A stretch of 64,000 nt of DNA from Streptomyces rubellomurinus (GCF_000961885.1 NZ_JZKH01000041.1:5870-69869); one strand, 5' to 3'. Shown: positions 30,395-39,375, counted from the first letter of the stretch. Numbers and translations are program-made. The notes: generated from the letters alone by a model not told the origin.

Positions 30395-31090
30395 TCAGCC
30401 GAAGGCGGCCCGGACGCGCGCGGCCAGCTCCTCGTCGGGCGGCTCGACGGGCCCGGTCGCGTACGGGAGGTCGGCGAACTCCAGGTACAGGTTGCGCACG
30501 ACGCCCGCGAACAGCTCCGAGTACAGCTCCCACTCCTCGGGGCACGGGGTGCTCAGCTCCAGCGTCAGCAGCTCGGTCTCGTTCGGTAGCGGCAGGTGTA
30601 CCTGGATGAGCGAGACGGTCGGCTCGCGGCCGTCGTCGAGCGGCGCGTTCGCGGGCAGGGCGTCGATCACCGCCACCGCCCGTCCGGCGGGCAGGTCGAT
30701 CGCGGTCACCTCCGCGCCCGGGCGGGCACGGGCGAGCCGGGCGAGCAGGAAGTCCACCGCGCCCGGGAGGTCGGTGCCGACCAGCGGGCAGACCGAGGCG
30801 GTGATCGCCGCCGAACTCGGGCGGCCGTCCACCTCCGCCAGGCACACGCCGGCGTAGATCACCCCGGCCGCGCCCATCGGCGGGATCAGCTCGGCGAGCA
30901 GGGCGGCCCAGCCCAGCCGCACCTCCGCCGGGTCGGCGGCCAGCACCTCGCAGGCCAACTCCCAGAGTTCGGCGGCCACTTGGTCCTCGGTGCCGAACAC
31001 CGGGAGGTCGTGGAAGGCGGGCGGGACGACGAACCGGATCTGCAGCTGCGAGGTCTCGTCGGAGCCTGCCGCGATCGGCGTGCCGGGCAT
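30395..31090 (-). CDS. Unknown 231-aa acidic protein, last gene of the T7SS-like operon
   Basis: No family recognised. No signal peptide or membrane helix; acidic overall. It looks like a soluble alpha/beta protein with two halves: LQIRFVVPPAFHDLPVFG...AAELWELACEVL (1-50), a middle with SAAITASVCPLV and AEVTAIDLPAGRAVAVIDALP, and SLIQVHLPLPNETELLTLELSTPCPEEWELYSELFAGVVRNLYLEF (about 155-200). It lies 9 bp after the membrane-protein gene and is clearly cotranscribed. In this context it could be a chaperone or immunity partner of the upstream exported proteins; that is inference. Confidence 0.75.
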   Translation of the reverse strand: MPGTPIAAGSDETSQLQIRFVVPPAFHDLPVFGTEDQVAAELWELACEVLAADPAEVRLGWAALLAELIPPMGAAGVIYAGVCLAEVDGRPSSAAITASVCPLVGTDLPGAVDFLLARLARARPGAEVTAIDLPAGRAVAVIDALPANAPLDDGREPTVSLIQVHLPLPNETELLTLELSTPCPEEWELYSELFAGVVRNLYLEFADLPYATGPVEPPDEELAARVRAAFG

Positions 31091-31099
31091 GGCGCTCCC

Positions 31100-32077
31100 T
31101 CAGTCGGACGGGCGGGTCTTGGTGTTCACGGTCAGCCAGGACGGCAGCGGGGGCACCGGCACGCCGTACGCCTTCGCGTCGCGCAGCAGCTCCAGGTAGG
31201 CGGCGGCGGGCCCGCGCACTCCGGACCGCCGCCAGCCGCGGTGCGTCCAGAGGGCGGGCGGGGTGGCGAGCGCGCCGAGGGCCGCGAGGGCGGTGATCCA
31301 GGTGAGCATCAGCTTGCGGCCGTGGGCGTCGGCGGCGGGGGGCAGGCCGCAGACCAGGGCGAAGGCGAGGCCTGCGCCGAGCGCGGCGGTCAGGGCCCAC
31401 CCGTGCCACCGCCGGACGGCCCTGCGCTGCGCGGTGAGCAGGGCCCGGACGGCCCGCTCGTCGAGGAAGTCGACGCCGTGCGGGGCGCCGAGGGCGCGGG
31501 CCCGCTCGGCGAGCGCCGGGTGGCGGTGCAGTTGCTCGGCCGGGAGCACCGGGAGGGTCCGGTCGAGCGCGGGGCCGTCGTACGGGCGGGCGTCGGCCGT
31601 CGGGAGTGGCGGGGAGGCCGGTGCGTCGACCGGCCAGTCGGCGGGGACGCGGACCTCCAGCCCGGCGGCGCGCGCCCGGTCCAGCAGACCGAGGTACAGG
31701 GTGTAGCGGACGGCGGCCGCCTGTTTGTCCGCGCCCCGGGACGAGCCCCGGCCCCAGACCGCGAGCCCGGCCGGGACGGCGGCGACCGCCGCGACCAGGG
31801 CGGCCACCTGCTTCGGCTCGGCCGGCGGGTGCAGCGAGGCGCCGACGATCGCGGCCACCGCGATCCCGCCGAGGACGAGCATCGCCCCGACCTCGGTGTG
31901 CCACGCGAAGTCCTGGCGCAGCCGCAGGTGCCGGGCGACGACCTCGCGGGCGGCGGCGTCGTCCAGCAGGTTCACCCCGTACCGCCGGTCCGCCTGCCGG
32001 GCGGCTTCGGCGACTTCGGGGACGGCGGCCAGCTGCCCGCCGGCCACGGGCAGGGTCACGTACGGGTTCCGGGCCAT
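31100..32077 (-). CDS. Internally duplicated four-helix membrane protein
   Basis: 325 aa. Residues about 33-150 and 200-317 are two copies of one module. Each starts YGVNLLDDAAAREVV / HGVDFLDERAVRALL, has a basic-aromatic stretch, two membrane helices (62-82 and 91-108; 226-246 and 257-277), and ends LYLGLLDRARAAGLEV / AYLELLRDAKAYGVPV followed by a P..W motif. The two are joined by a Pro-rich linker. No known family recognised. Position between the pretoxin-like gene and the acidic protein gene suggests a membrane partner or immunity protein. 25 bp after its upstream neighbour. Confidence 0.8.
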   Translation of the reverse strand: MARNPYVTLPVAGGQLAAVPEVAEAARQADRRYGVNLLDDAAAREVVARHLRLRQDFAWHTEVGAMLVLGGIAVAAIVGASLHPPAEPKQVAALVAAVAAVPAGLAVWGRGSSRGADKQAAAVRYTLYLGLLDRARAAGLEVRVPADWPVDAPASPPLPTADARPYDGPALDRTLPVLPAEQLHRHPALAERARALGAPHGVDFLDERAVRALLTAQRRAVRRWHGWALTAALGAGLAFALVCGLPPAADAHGRKLMLTWITALAALGALATPPALWTHRGWRRSGVRGPAAAYLELLRDAKAYGVPVPPLPSWLTVNTKTRPSD

Positions 32078-32102
32078 CGGTCCTCCACTCGGGCGGCGGC
32101 GC

Positions 32103-33353
32103 TCAGGAGACGGCGCTCAGGAACGGTTCGGGGGAGGGGCGCAGCGGGCGCGGGGCCCGTACCTCCTGCCCGCGCTTGCGGTCCTCGGCCAGCCCGAAGG
32201 CCAGGCCGCCCGTCTTGACCGGCAGGGTCACGGCGCGGGGGTCGACCTCGATGTTCGCCTTCCGGAGCCCGGCCATGATGCCCTTGGTCGACAGGGGGTT
32301 GGCCGTCATCTGGAACACGCCCGCGCCGGCGCCCTTGGCCCGCTCGACCCCGCCGGCGCCCTTGGACGCCTTCACGTCGTTGGCGAAGTCGCGGGCGACC
32401 TTGGTCACGACGTTGCCGCCGCCCTCGACCCGGGCGGCCGTGCGCCCGGCGGTGGCGAAGCCCTTGACGGCACCGAAGCCGGGAATCGCCCCGAGCCCGT
32501 CCAGCCCGATGGACAGCCACGACACGTCCTGGCCGCGGGCCTTGGCGATGCCGTGGCCGGTGCCGGCGGCCAGGCTGGTCAGCGCGGCCGCCCCGCCGAG
32601 GACGGGCGCGGCGCCGGGCACCCAGGACAGGGCCAGCGCGGCGATCGCGAGCCCGGCCGAGATCCTGGACAGGGTGTCGGCGTGGTCGGCCAGGAAGTCC
32701 TTGGACTTCTGCCAGGCGTGCTCCACCTCGTCCAGCAGCCGCTTGAACAGGCCCGGGTCCGGCGGGTGGTGCCGGGACGCCTCCGTGATCGCCCGGGCGG
32801 CGGCCTCGGCCTTGTGTCGGTGGTCGTCGAGCTGCTTGTGCGCGCGGGAGATCAGCTGGTCGAGCTGGTGGTGCCCGCTCTGGCTGGCCTCCAGCGCGGC
32901 CTTCCACTGCTTCTCGGTCCGCATCATCACGTTGTCGGCGGGCTGCTGCGCGCCGGCCTGCCGGTACGAGTCCAGGGTGCGGGCGAGGGCGACGAGTTGG
33001 TCGTCCGTGCCGGACAGTCGGGAGCGCAGCTCGACGGCCTCGGACTCCATCGCCCTGCCGGCGGCGACCATCGCGGACAGCTGGGTGTGCCAGGTCTTCA
33101 GGGCCCGCGAGCAGGCGGCCATCGAATCGTGGCCCTGGGTGAGGTACTTGGGCAGCTGCCCGAGCCTGCTCGCGAAGTTGCGGGCGGCCTCGCCCTCCCA
33201 GGCGCCGCCGCCCGCGCCGATGCCGGCGAGCGCGTGCCGCAGTTCCGCCAGCTCGTTGGCGACGGCGTCGACGTCCGCGTACATCTTGGCGATGGCTTCG
33301 AGGTCCCCGGGGGCCGGGCAGAACCCGAGGCCGGGCCAGTTCTTGTCGCTCAT
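32103..33353 (-). CDS. WXG-bearing, pretoxin-like T7SS candidate substrate
   Basis: 416 aa, ATG at 33353 (GGGGAA about 9 nt upstream). Residues 15-230 are predicted long helices with a WEG motif at 52-54 (GGAWEGEAARNFASRL), like the WXG/LXG N-terminal domains exported by type VII systems. A hydrophobic region (about 238-285) is followed by LGAIPGFGAVKGF, which resembles the pretoxin spacer of polymorphic toxins. The final ~100 residues (NVVTKVARDFANDV ... EDRKRGQEV) match no toxin that I know. No classical signal peptide. The whole layout suggests a secreted effector; toxicity is inference. Confidence 0.78.
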   Translation of the reverse strand: MSDKNWPGLGFCPAPGDLEAIAKMYADVDAVANELAELRHALAGIGAGGGAWEGEAARNFASRLGQLPKYLTQGHDSMAACSRALKTWHTQLSAMVAAGRAMESEAVELRSRLSGTDDQLVALARTLDSYRQAGAQQPADNVMMRTEKQWKAALEASQSGHHQLDQLISRAHKQLDDHRHKAEAAARAITEASRHHPPDPGLFKRLLDEVEHAWQKSKDFLADHADTLSRISAGLAIAALALSWVPGAAPVLGGAAALTSLAAGTGHGIAKARGQDVSWLSIGLDGLGAIPGFGAVKGFATAGRTAARVEGGGNVVTKVARDFANDVKASKGAGGVERAKGAGAGVFQMTANPLSTKGIMAGLRKANIEVDPRAVTLPVKTGGLAFGLAEDRKRGQEVRAPRPLRPSPEPFLSAVS

Positions 33354-33388
33354 GGATCGGTTCCCCGTTGGTGGTGTCGGTTCGGGTC

Positions 33389-33676
33389 CTACGTGAAGCC
33401 CTGGGTGACGCCCTGCTCGTTCTTCCCGTACGTGTCCAGGGCGGCGTCCACGCCCTCGCGCAGGCCGTGGGCGAGCTTGGACGTCCGGCCGATGCCGACG
33501 TGCCAGTGGTGCTCGAAGCCCTTGCAGGCGGAGTCCAGGCGTTCCGTCCCCAGCTGCTTCCCCTTGCCGAGGTCCTTCAGGCGTTTCGCGGCCGAGCCCA
33601 TGCGCTCGCCGCATTCGCCCAGTTGCCTGGAGACCGATCTCATCCGGTCCAGGTCGATCGTGAAGTGCTCGGCCAA
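33389..33676 (-). CDS. Small EspC/WXG100-like protein with YxxxE export motif
   Basis: 95 aa, TTG start at 33676 with GAGAGGG upstream. Two predicted helices separated by a turn around FEHHWHVG (54-61), where WXG100-type proteins carry W-x-G. The C-terminus has Tyr83-Gly-Lys-Asn-Glu87, matching the YxxxD/E signal of type VII substrates. These features fit the EspC-like group often encoded ahead of larger T7SS cargo. First gene of a four-gene operon. No EccC-type ATPase or other secretion core gene is in the window, so export would depend on a system elsewhere. Confidence 0.75.
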   Translation of the reverse strand: MAEHFTIDLDRMRSVSRQLGECGERMGSAAKRLKDLGKGKQLGTERLDSACKGFEHHWHVGIGRTSKLAHGLREGVDAALDTYGKNEQGVTQGFT

Positions 33677-33806
33677 CTCCCCGCCCTCTCAAGGCTGGTG
33701 CCGCTCGTGCTCGGAGCCTCCAAAGTAACCCGGAAACCAAGGGAGTTCGCACCGGCAATATCAACTGATAGGCATTCCTCGGAACATGAGAAGCAATTGG
33801 GAACGC

Positions 33807-33848
33807 AAAGGGGAGGTATACCGGAAACCTCCGGCACACCTCCCCTTT
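33807..33848 (-). terminator. parC terminator
   Basis: Outer arms AAAGGGGAGGT (33807-33817) and ACCTCCCCTTT (33838-33848), with an inner CCGGA/TCCGG stem (33821-33834). It starts 30 nt after the parC stop on the minus strand. A-rich on the correct side, so the transcript ends in a short U-run. Confidence 0.75.
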
Positions 33849-33877
33849 CGAGCCCGGGAGCTACGGGCGGCGCCCGA

Positions 33878-36328
33878 TCACGCCGGACCGGCGACCACCG
33901 CGATCGGCGTCGTCACCGGCGTACCCGAACCGTCCCGGCGCGGGTCCCGCTCCGGCAGGTCCACCGGCGCGCCCTTCGCCGTCGCCGCCCGCGCCGGCAC
34001 CGCACCCGCCCAGGCGAACGCCAGACCGTCCTCGCCCCGCAGGAACCGCTGGCAGCGCACACCGCCCGTCGCCCGGCCCTTGCGCGGGTACAGCTCGAAC
34101 GGCGTCACCTTCCACGACACCTGCTCGTCACCCGCGAGCGTCCCCGAAGCCGCCGCCACCGAGACCACCACCGCGTCCGCCGCCGGGTCCACCGCCGTGA
34201 ACGACAGCACCCGCGCGCCGTCCGACAGCTTGATGCCCGCCATGCCGCCCGCCGGACGGCCCTGCGGACGGACCTGGCCCGCCGGGTACCGCAGCAGCTG
34301 CGCGTCCGAGGTGATGAAGACCAGGTCCTCCTCACCGGTGCGCAGTTCCACCGCACCCACCAGCTCGTCACCCTCCTTGAGGGCGATCACCTCGAACTCG
34401 TCCTTGTTCGCCGGCCACTCCGGCACCACCCGCTTCACCACGCCCTGCACCGTGCCCAGCGCCAGACCCGGCGAGGACTCGTCCAGCGTGGTCAGCCCCA
34501 ACACCCGCTCCCCGGCCTCCAACCGCAGGAACTCGCCCACCGCGGCACCGCCCGCCAGCGTCGGCGACGGCGTCGGCGGCAGCGCCGGCAGATCGATCAC
34601 CGGCAGCCGCAGCACCCGGCCCGCCGACGTCACCACACCCACGTCCGCCCGCGCCGTCGCGTGCACCGCCGACACGATCACGTCGTGCTTCGCCCGCTTC
34701 TCCGACACCTCGAACGGCTCCCCGTCCGCCGTCCGCGCCAGCAGGCCCGTCGACGACAGCAGCACCCGGCACGGATCGTCCGCCACCTCCAGCGGCACCG
34801 TCAGCGCCGCGGCCGGCGCCGCCCCCGCCTCCAGCAGCACCGTGCGCCGCTCGGTGCCGAACTGCTTCGCCACCGCGCCCAGTTCGGACGACACCACGCT
34901 GCGCAGCCGCGCGTCCGACTCCAGGATCTCCGTCAGCTCCGCGATCTCCGCCGTCAGCTTCGCCTTCTCCGCCTCCAGCTCCACCCGGTCGAACCGGGTC
35001 AGCCGGCGCAGCGGCGTGTCCAGGATGTAGCCGGTCTGCGTCTCCGACAGCGAGAAACGCTCCATCAGGCGCTCCTTCGCCTGCTGCGCGTTGTCACTCG
35101 ACCGGATGATCGCGATGACCTCGTCGATGTCGACCAGCGCCACCAGCAGGCCCTCGACCAGGTGCAGCCGCTCCTCGCGCTTGCGGCGACGGAAGTCGCT
35201 GCGCCGGCGCACCACCGTGAACCGGTGGTCGACGTAGACCTCCAGCAGCTCCTTCAGACCCAGCGTCAGCGGCTGCCCGTCCACCAGCGCCACGTTGTTG
35301 ATGCCGAAGGTCTCCTCCATCGGCGTCAGCTTGTACAGCTGCTCCAGCAGCGCCTCCGGCACGAAGCCGTTCTTCACCTCGATCACCAGCCGCAGCCCGT
35401 GCTCGCGGTCGGTCAGGTCCTTGACGTCCGCGATGCCCTGCAGCTTCTTCGCGTTGACCAGGTCCTTGATCTTCGAGATGACCTTCTCCGGGCCGACGTT
35501 GAACGGCAGCTCCGTCACCACGATGCCCTTGCGGCGGGCCGACACCGACTCCACCGTCGCCGTCGCCCGGATCTTGAACGTGCCGCGGCCCGACTCGTAC
35601 GCGTCCCGGATGCCCGACAGGCCCACGATCCGCCCGCCGGTCGGCAGGTCCGGCCCCGGCACGAACCGCATCAGCGTGTCCAGGTCCGCGGCCGGGTGCT
35701 TGATCAGGTGCCGCGCCGCCGCCACCACCTCGGACAGGTTGTGCGGCGGCATGTTCGTCGCCATGCCGACCGCGATGCCCGTCGCGCCGTTCACCAGCAG
35801 ATTCGGGAACGCGGCCGGCAGCGCCAGCGGCTCCTGCTCGCTGCCGTCGTAGTTCGGGCCGAAGTCGACGGTGTCCTCGTGGATCGACTCCACCATCGCC
35901 ATCGACGCCGCCGTCAGCCGCGACTCGGTGTAGCGCATCGCCGCCGGCGGGTCGTCGTTGCCCAGCGAACCGAAGTTGCCGTGCCCGTCGATCAGCGGCA
36001 GCCGCATCGAGAACGGCTGCGCCATGCGCACCACCGAGTCGTAGATGGACTGGTCGCCGTGCGGGTGCAGCCGGCCCATCACCTCGCCCACCACGCGGGC
36101 GCACTTCACGTGCGCGCGGTCCGGGCGCAGGCCCATCTCGTTGGCCTGGTACAGGATCCGCCGGTGCACCGGCTTCAGACCGTCCCGCGCGTCCGGCAGC
36201 GCACGCGAGTAGATCACCGAGTAGGCGTACTCCAGGAAGGAGCCCTGCATCTCGTCCACGACGTCGACGTCGAGGATCCGCTCCTCGAAGTCTCCGGGCG
36301 GCGGGGTCTGCGAACTGCGGCGGGCCAT
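33878..36328 (-). CDS. parC: DNA topoisomerase IV subunit A (ParC)
   Basis: 816-aa breakage-reunion subunit of topoisomerase IV. ATG at 36328. N-terminal winged-helix region with DARDGLKPVHRRILY, the QRDR HPHGDQSIYD (88-97) and catalytic Tyr133 (AAMRYTESR). Then the tower and coiled-coil regions (about 300-480), and a C-terminal beta-pinwheel (490-800) with repeated GxxKR/G-type blades. At the position of GyrA Ser83 there is Gln93, a natural difference that may affect quinolone binding. Works with ParE. Transcribed alone, divergent from the M16 pair. Confidence 0.94.
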   Translation of the reverse strand: MARRSSQTPPPGDFEERILDVDVVDEMQGSFLEYAYSVIYSRALPDARDGLKPVHRRILYQANEMGLRPDRAHVKCARVVGEVMGRLHPHGDQSIYDSVVRMAQPFSMRLPLIDGHGNFGSLGNDDPPAAMRYTESRLTAASMAMVESIHEDTVDFGPNYDGSEQEPLALPAAFPNLLVNGATGIAVGMATNMPPHNLSEVVAAARHLIKHPAADLDTLMRFVPGPDLPTGGRIVGLSGIRDAYESGRGTFKIRATATVESVSARRKGIVVTELPFNVGPEKVISKIKDLVNAKKLQGIADVKDLTDREHGLRLVIEVKNGFVPEALLEQLYKLTPMEETFGINNVALVDGQPLTLGLKELLEVYVDHRFTVVRRRSDFRRRKREERLHLVEGLLVALVDIDEVIAIIRSSDNAQQAKERLMERFSLSETQTGYILDTPLRRLTRFDRVELEAEKAKLTAEIAELTEILESDARLRSVVSSELGAVAKQFGTERRTVLLEAGAAPAAALTVPLEVADDPCRVLLSSTGLLARTADGEPFEVSEKRAKHDVIVSAVHATARADVGVVTSAGRVLRLPVIDLPALPPTPSPTLAGGAAVGEFLRLEAGERVLGLTTLDESSPGLALGTVQGVVKRVVPEWPANKDEFEVIALKEGDELVGAVELRTGEEDLVFITSDAQLLRYPAGQVRPQGRPAGGMAGIKLSDGARVLSFTAVDPAADAVVVSVAAASGTLAGDEQVSWKVTPFELYPRKGRATGGVRCQRFLRGEDGLAFAWAGAVPARAATAKGAPVDLPERDPRRDGSGTPVTTPIAVVAGPA

Positions 36329-36601
36329 CGCGGCGGGGCTCCCTTACGTGTCGCTGGCGGTGTGCTCGATCGAAAATCGGTCGGTCACGGTCGGACCCGG
36401 TCCGAACCGGCCGCGAGCCCCGTCAACAGGGCGCGGCGCCCCCATTGTGGACCCTCGCACCGACACTCCCGGCCAGCGCCCCTCTTCCGCCCCTGGCGAA
36501 CGCCCCGTCCGCGCGGACACGAACGCACCCCTCACGCGTTGCACCACAATGGGGGACGCCACACGAACCCCCGACATCGACGACGGGAAGGACCCGAGCG
36601 C
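36329..36601. promoter_or_regulatory. parC / M16 divergent promoters with a 12-bp inverted repeat
   Basis: CCCCCATTGTGG (36439-36450) and its exact complement CCACAATGGGGG (36544-36555) face outward. Each contains a CACAAT -10 hexamer: minus strand 36449-36444 for parC, plus strand 36545-36550 for the M16 operon. Leaders would be roughly 110 and 45 nt. I see no convincing -35 elements. Confidence 0.55.
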
Positions 36602-37978
36602 ATGGCCAACCCGGCCCCCGCCTCCCCCCGAGGCATCGCCATCACCGAGCACCGCCTGGCCAACGGCCTGCGCGTCGTCCTCTCCGAGGACCACCTCACC
36701 CCGGTCGCCGCGGTCTGCCTCTGGTACGACGTCGGCTCCCGCCACGAGGTCGCAGGCCGCACCGGCCTCGCCCACCTCTTCGAGCACCTGATGTTCCAGG
36801 GCTCCGCCAACGTCTCCAACAACGGGCACTTCGAACTCGTCCAGGGCGCCGGCGGCTCGCTCAACGGCACCACCAGCTTCGAGCGCACCAACTACTTCGA
36901 GACCATGCCCGCCCACCAGCTGGAGCTCGCCCTCTGGCTGGAGGCCGACCGCATGGGCTCGCTGCTCGCCGCCCTCGACGACACCTCCATGGAGAACCAG
37001 CGCGACGTCGTCAAGAACGAGCGCCGCCAGCGCTACGACAACGTCCCGTACGGCACCGCCTTCGAGAAGCTCACCGCGCTCTCCTTCCCCGGCGACCACC
37101 CGTACCACCACACCCCCATCGGCTCCATGGCCGACCTCGACGCCGCCACCCTCGACGACGCCCGCGCGTTCTTCCGCACCTACTACGCGCCCAACAACGC
37201 CGTCCTCTCCGTCGTCGGCGACATCGACCCCGAGCAGACCATCGCCTGGGTCGAGAAGTACTTCGGCAGCATCCCCGCCCACGACGGCAAGCAGCCCCCG
37301 CGCTCCGGCGAACTCCCCGACACCATCGGCCGCGAGATCCGCGAACAGCTCCACGAGGACGTCCCCTCCCGCGCCCTCATGGCCGCCTACCGGCTCCCGC
37401 ACGACGGCACCCGCGAAGCCGACGCCGCCGACCTCGCCCTCACCATCCTCGGCAGCGGCGAATCCAGCCGCCTCTACAACCGGCTCGTCCGCCGCGACCG
37501 CACCGCCGTCGCCGCCGGCTTCGGCCTGCTCCGCCTCGCCGGCGCCCCCAGCCTCGGCTGGCTCGACGTCAAGACCTCCGGCGACGCCACCCTCGACCAG
37601 ATCGAGGCCGCCGTCGACGAGGAGCTCGCCCGCTTCGCGGCCGAAGGCCCCACCCCCGAGGAACTCGAGCGCGCCCAGGCCCAGATCGAGCGCGAATGGC
37701 TCGACCGGCTCACCACCGTCGCCGGCCGCGCCGACGAACTCTGCCGCTACGCCGTCCTGTTCGGCGACCCCAAGCTGCTCAACGACGCCCTCCCCAAGGT
37801 CCTCGACGTCACCGCCGAAGAGGTCCGCGCGGTCGCCGAGGCCCGGCTCCACCCCGACAACCGGGCCGTCCTCGCCTACGAGCCGACCGCCGACGCCGTC
37901 GTCGGCACCGACGCCACCGACGACTCCGACGCCTCCGACGACACCGCTGCCACCGAAGAGGAGGGTGCCGCCGTATGA
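36602..37978 (+). CDS. M16 family zinc metallopeptidase, catalytic subunit
   Basis: 458 aa. Inverted zinc motif HLFEH (His58, Glu61, His62) with the downstream Glu in the MENQRDVVKNERRQRYDN block near 135, so catalytically competent. Typical M16B length. The N-terminus ITEHRLANGLRVVLSEDHLTPVAAVCLWYDVGSRHE is the family opening. The C-terminal ~20 residues are acidic (DATDDSDASDD). ATG at 36602 with GGAAGG about 11 nt upstream. Overlaps the next gene by ATGA; the two are probably the subunits of a heterodimeric peptidase. The substrate is unknown. Confidence 0.93.
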   Translation: MANPAPASPRGIAITEHRLANGLRVVLSEDHLTPVAAVCLWYDVGSRHEVAGRTGLAHLFEHLMFQGSANVSNNGHFELVQGAGGSLNGTTSFERTNYFETMPAHQLELALWLEADRMGSLLAALDDTSMENQRDVVKNERRQRYDNVPYGTAFEKLTALSFPGDHPYHHTPIGSMADLDAATLDDARAFFRTYYAPNNAVLSVVGDIDPEQTIAWVEKYFGSIPAHDGKQPPRSGELPDTIGREIREQLHEDVPSRALMAAYRLPHDGTREADAADLALTILGSGESSRLYNRLVRRDRTAVAAGFGLLRLAGAPSLGWLDVKTSGDATLDQIEAAVDEELARFAAEGPTPEELERAQAQIEREWLDRLTTVAGRADELCRYAVLFGDPKLLNDALPKVLDVTAEEVRAVAEARLHPDNRAVLAYEPTADAVVGTDATDDSDASDDTAATEEEGAAV

Positions 37979-39363
37979 GCACCGACTACGTCCCCGCGAT
38001 GACCTTCCACCCCCAGCCGCAGCCCGGCACCCCCAGCCCGTGGGCCTTCCCCGCCCCCGAGCGCGCCACCCTCGGCAACGGCACCACCGTCCTGCACTGC
38101 CACCGGCCCGGCCAGCAGCTCGTCGCCGTCGAGGTCCTCCTCGACGCCCCGCTCGCCGCCGAACCCGAAGGCCTCGACGGCGTCGCCGCCATCCTCGCCC
38201 GCGCCCTCAGCGAAGGCACCGACACCCTCACCGCCGAGGAGTACGCCGCCGAACTCGAACGCGCCGGCGCCACCCTCGACGCCCACGCCGACCACCCCTG
38301 CATCCGGGTCTCCCTGGAGGTCCCCGCCTCCCGGCTCCAGCGCGGCCTCACCCTCCTCGCCGACGCCCTGCGCGCCCCCGCCCTCCCCGAGGAGGAGATC
38401 GAGCGCCTCGTCGCCAACCGCCTCGACGAGATCGTCCACGAGCAGGCCAACCCCGCCCGCCGCGCCGTCAAGGCCCTCTACGCCGAACTCTTCGACACCG
38501 CCGACCGGCTCTCCCGGCCCCGCGCCGGCACCGCCGACACCGTCAAGTCGATCGACCGCGCCGCCGTCCAGGCCTTCTACCAGGCCCACGTGCGCCCGGC
38601 CACCGCCACCGTCGTCGTGGTCGGCGACCTCACCGGCACCGACCTGCCCGCCCTGCTGGAGAGCACCCTCGGCACCTGGACCGGCACCCCCGCCCAGCCC
38701 GCCGAACTCGCCCCCGTCACCGCCGACGACCGCGGCCGCGTCCTCATCGTCGACCGCCCCGGCTCCGTGCAGACCCAGCTGCTCATCGGCCGCATCGGCC
38801 CCGACCGCCACGACCCCGCCTGGGCCGCCCAGATCCTCGGCACCTACTGCCTCGGCGGCACCCTCACCTCCCGCCTCGACCGCGTCCTGCGCGAGGAGAA
38901 GGGCTACACCTACGGCGTCCGCGCCTTCGCCCAGCCGCTGCGCTCCGCCGCGGACGGCAGCGGGCGCGCGCTGCTCGCCATCAGCGGCTCCGTCGACACC
39001 GCCTCCACCGCCCCGGCGCTGGCGGACACCTGGACGATCCTGCGCACCCTCGCCGCCGAGGGCCTCACCGACGCCGAGCGCGACGAGGCCGTGCAGTTCC
39101 TGGTCGGCGTCGCGCCGCTGAAGTACGAGACCGCGGGCTCGGTCGCCGGCACCCTGGCCGACCAGGTCGAGCAGCACCTGCCGGACGACTACCAGGCCGA
39201 GGTCTACCGGCAGCTCGCCGAACTGCCCACCGCCGCCGCCACCGAGGCCGTCGTCGCGGCCTTCCCGCCGGAGCGCCTGGTCACCGTCCTGGTCGGCGAC
39301 GCCGCCGAGATCGCCGACGACGTGCGGGCGCTCGGCATCGGCGAGGTCACCGTCGTCAGCTGA
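37975..39363 (+). CDS. M16 family peptidase-like, non-catalytic subunit
   Basis: 462 aa, translationally coupled to the catalytic subunit. The zinc motif is absent: the aligned place reads GVAAILARAL. The C-terminal domain keeps the substrate-binding Arg/Tyr pair in LREEKGYTYGVRAFAQ near residue 305. This split of zinc-binding and R/Y functions is established for two-subunit M16B peptidases. High C-ending codon bias across both genes. Confidence 0.92.
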   Translation: MSTDYVPAMTFHPQPQPGTPSPWAFPAPERATLGNGTTVLHCHRPGQQLVAVEVLLDAPLAAEPEGLDGVAAILARALSEGTDTLTAEEYAAELERAGATLDAHADHPCIRVSLEVPASRLQRGLTLLADALRAPALPEEEIERLVANRLDEIVHEQANPARRAVKALYAELFDTADRLSRPRAGTADTVKSIDRAAVQAFYQAHVRPATATVVVVGDLTGTDLPALLESTLGTWTGTPAQPAELAPVTADDRGRVLIVDRPGSVQTQLLIGRIGPDRHDPAWAAQILGTYCLGGTLTSRLDRVLREEKGYTYGVRAFAQPLRSAADGSGRALLAISGSVDTASTAPALADTWTILRTLAAEGLTDAERDEAVQFLVGVAPLKYETAGSVAGTLADQVEQHLPDDYQAEVYRQLAELPTAAATEAVVAAFPPERLVTVLVGDAAEIADDVRALGIGEVTVVS

Positions 39364-39375
39364 CGCGCCCTCTTC

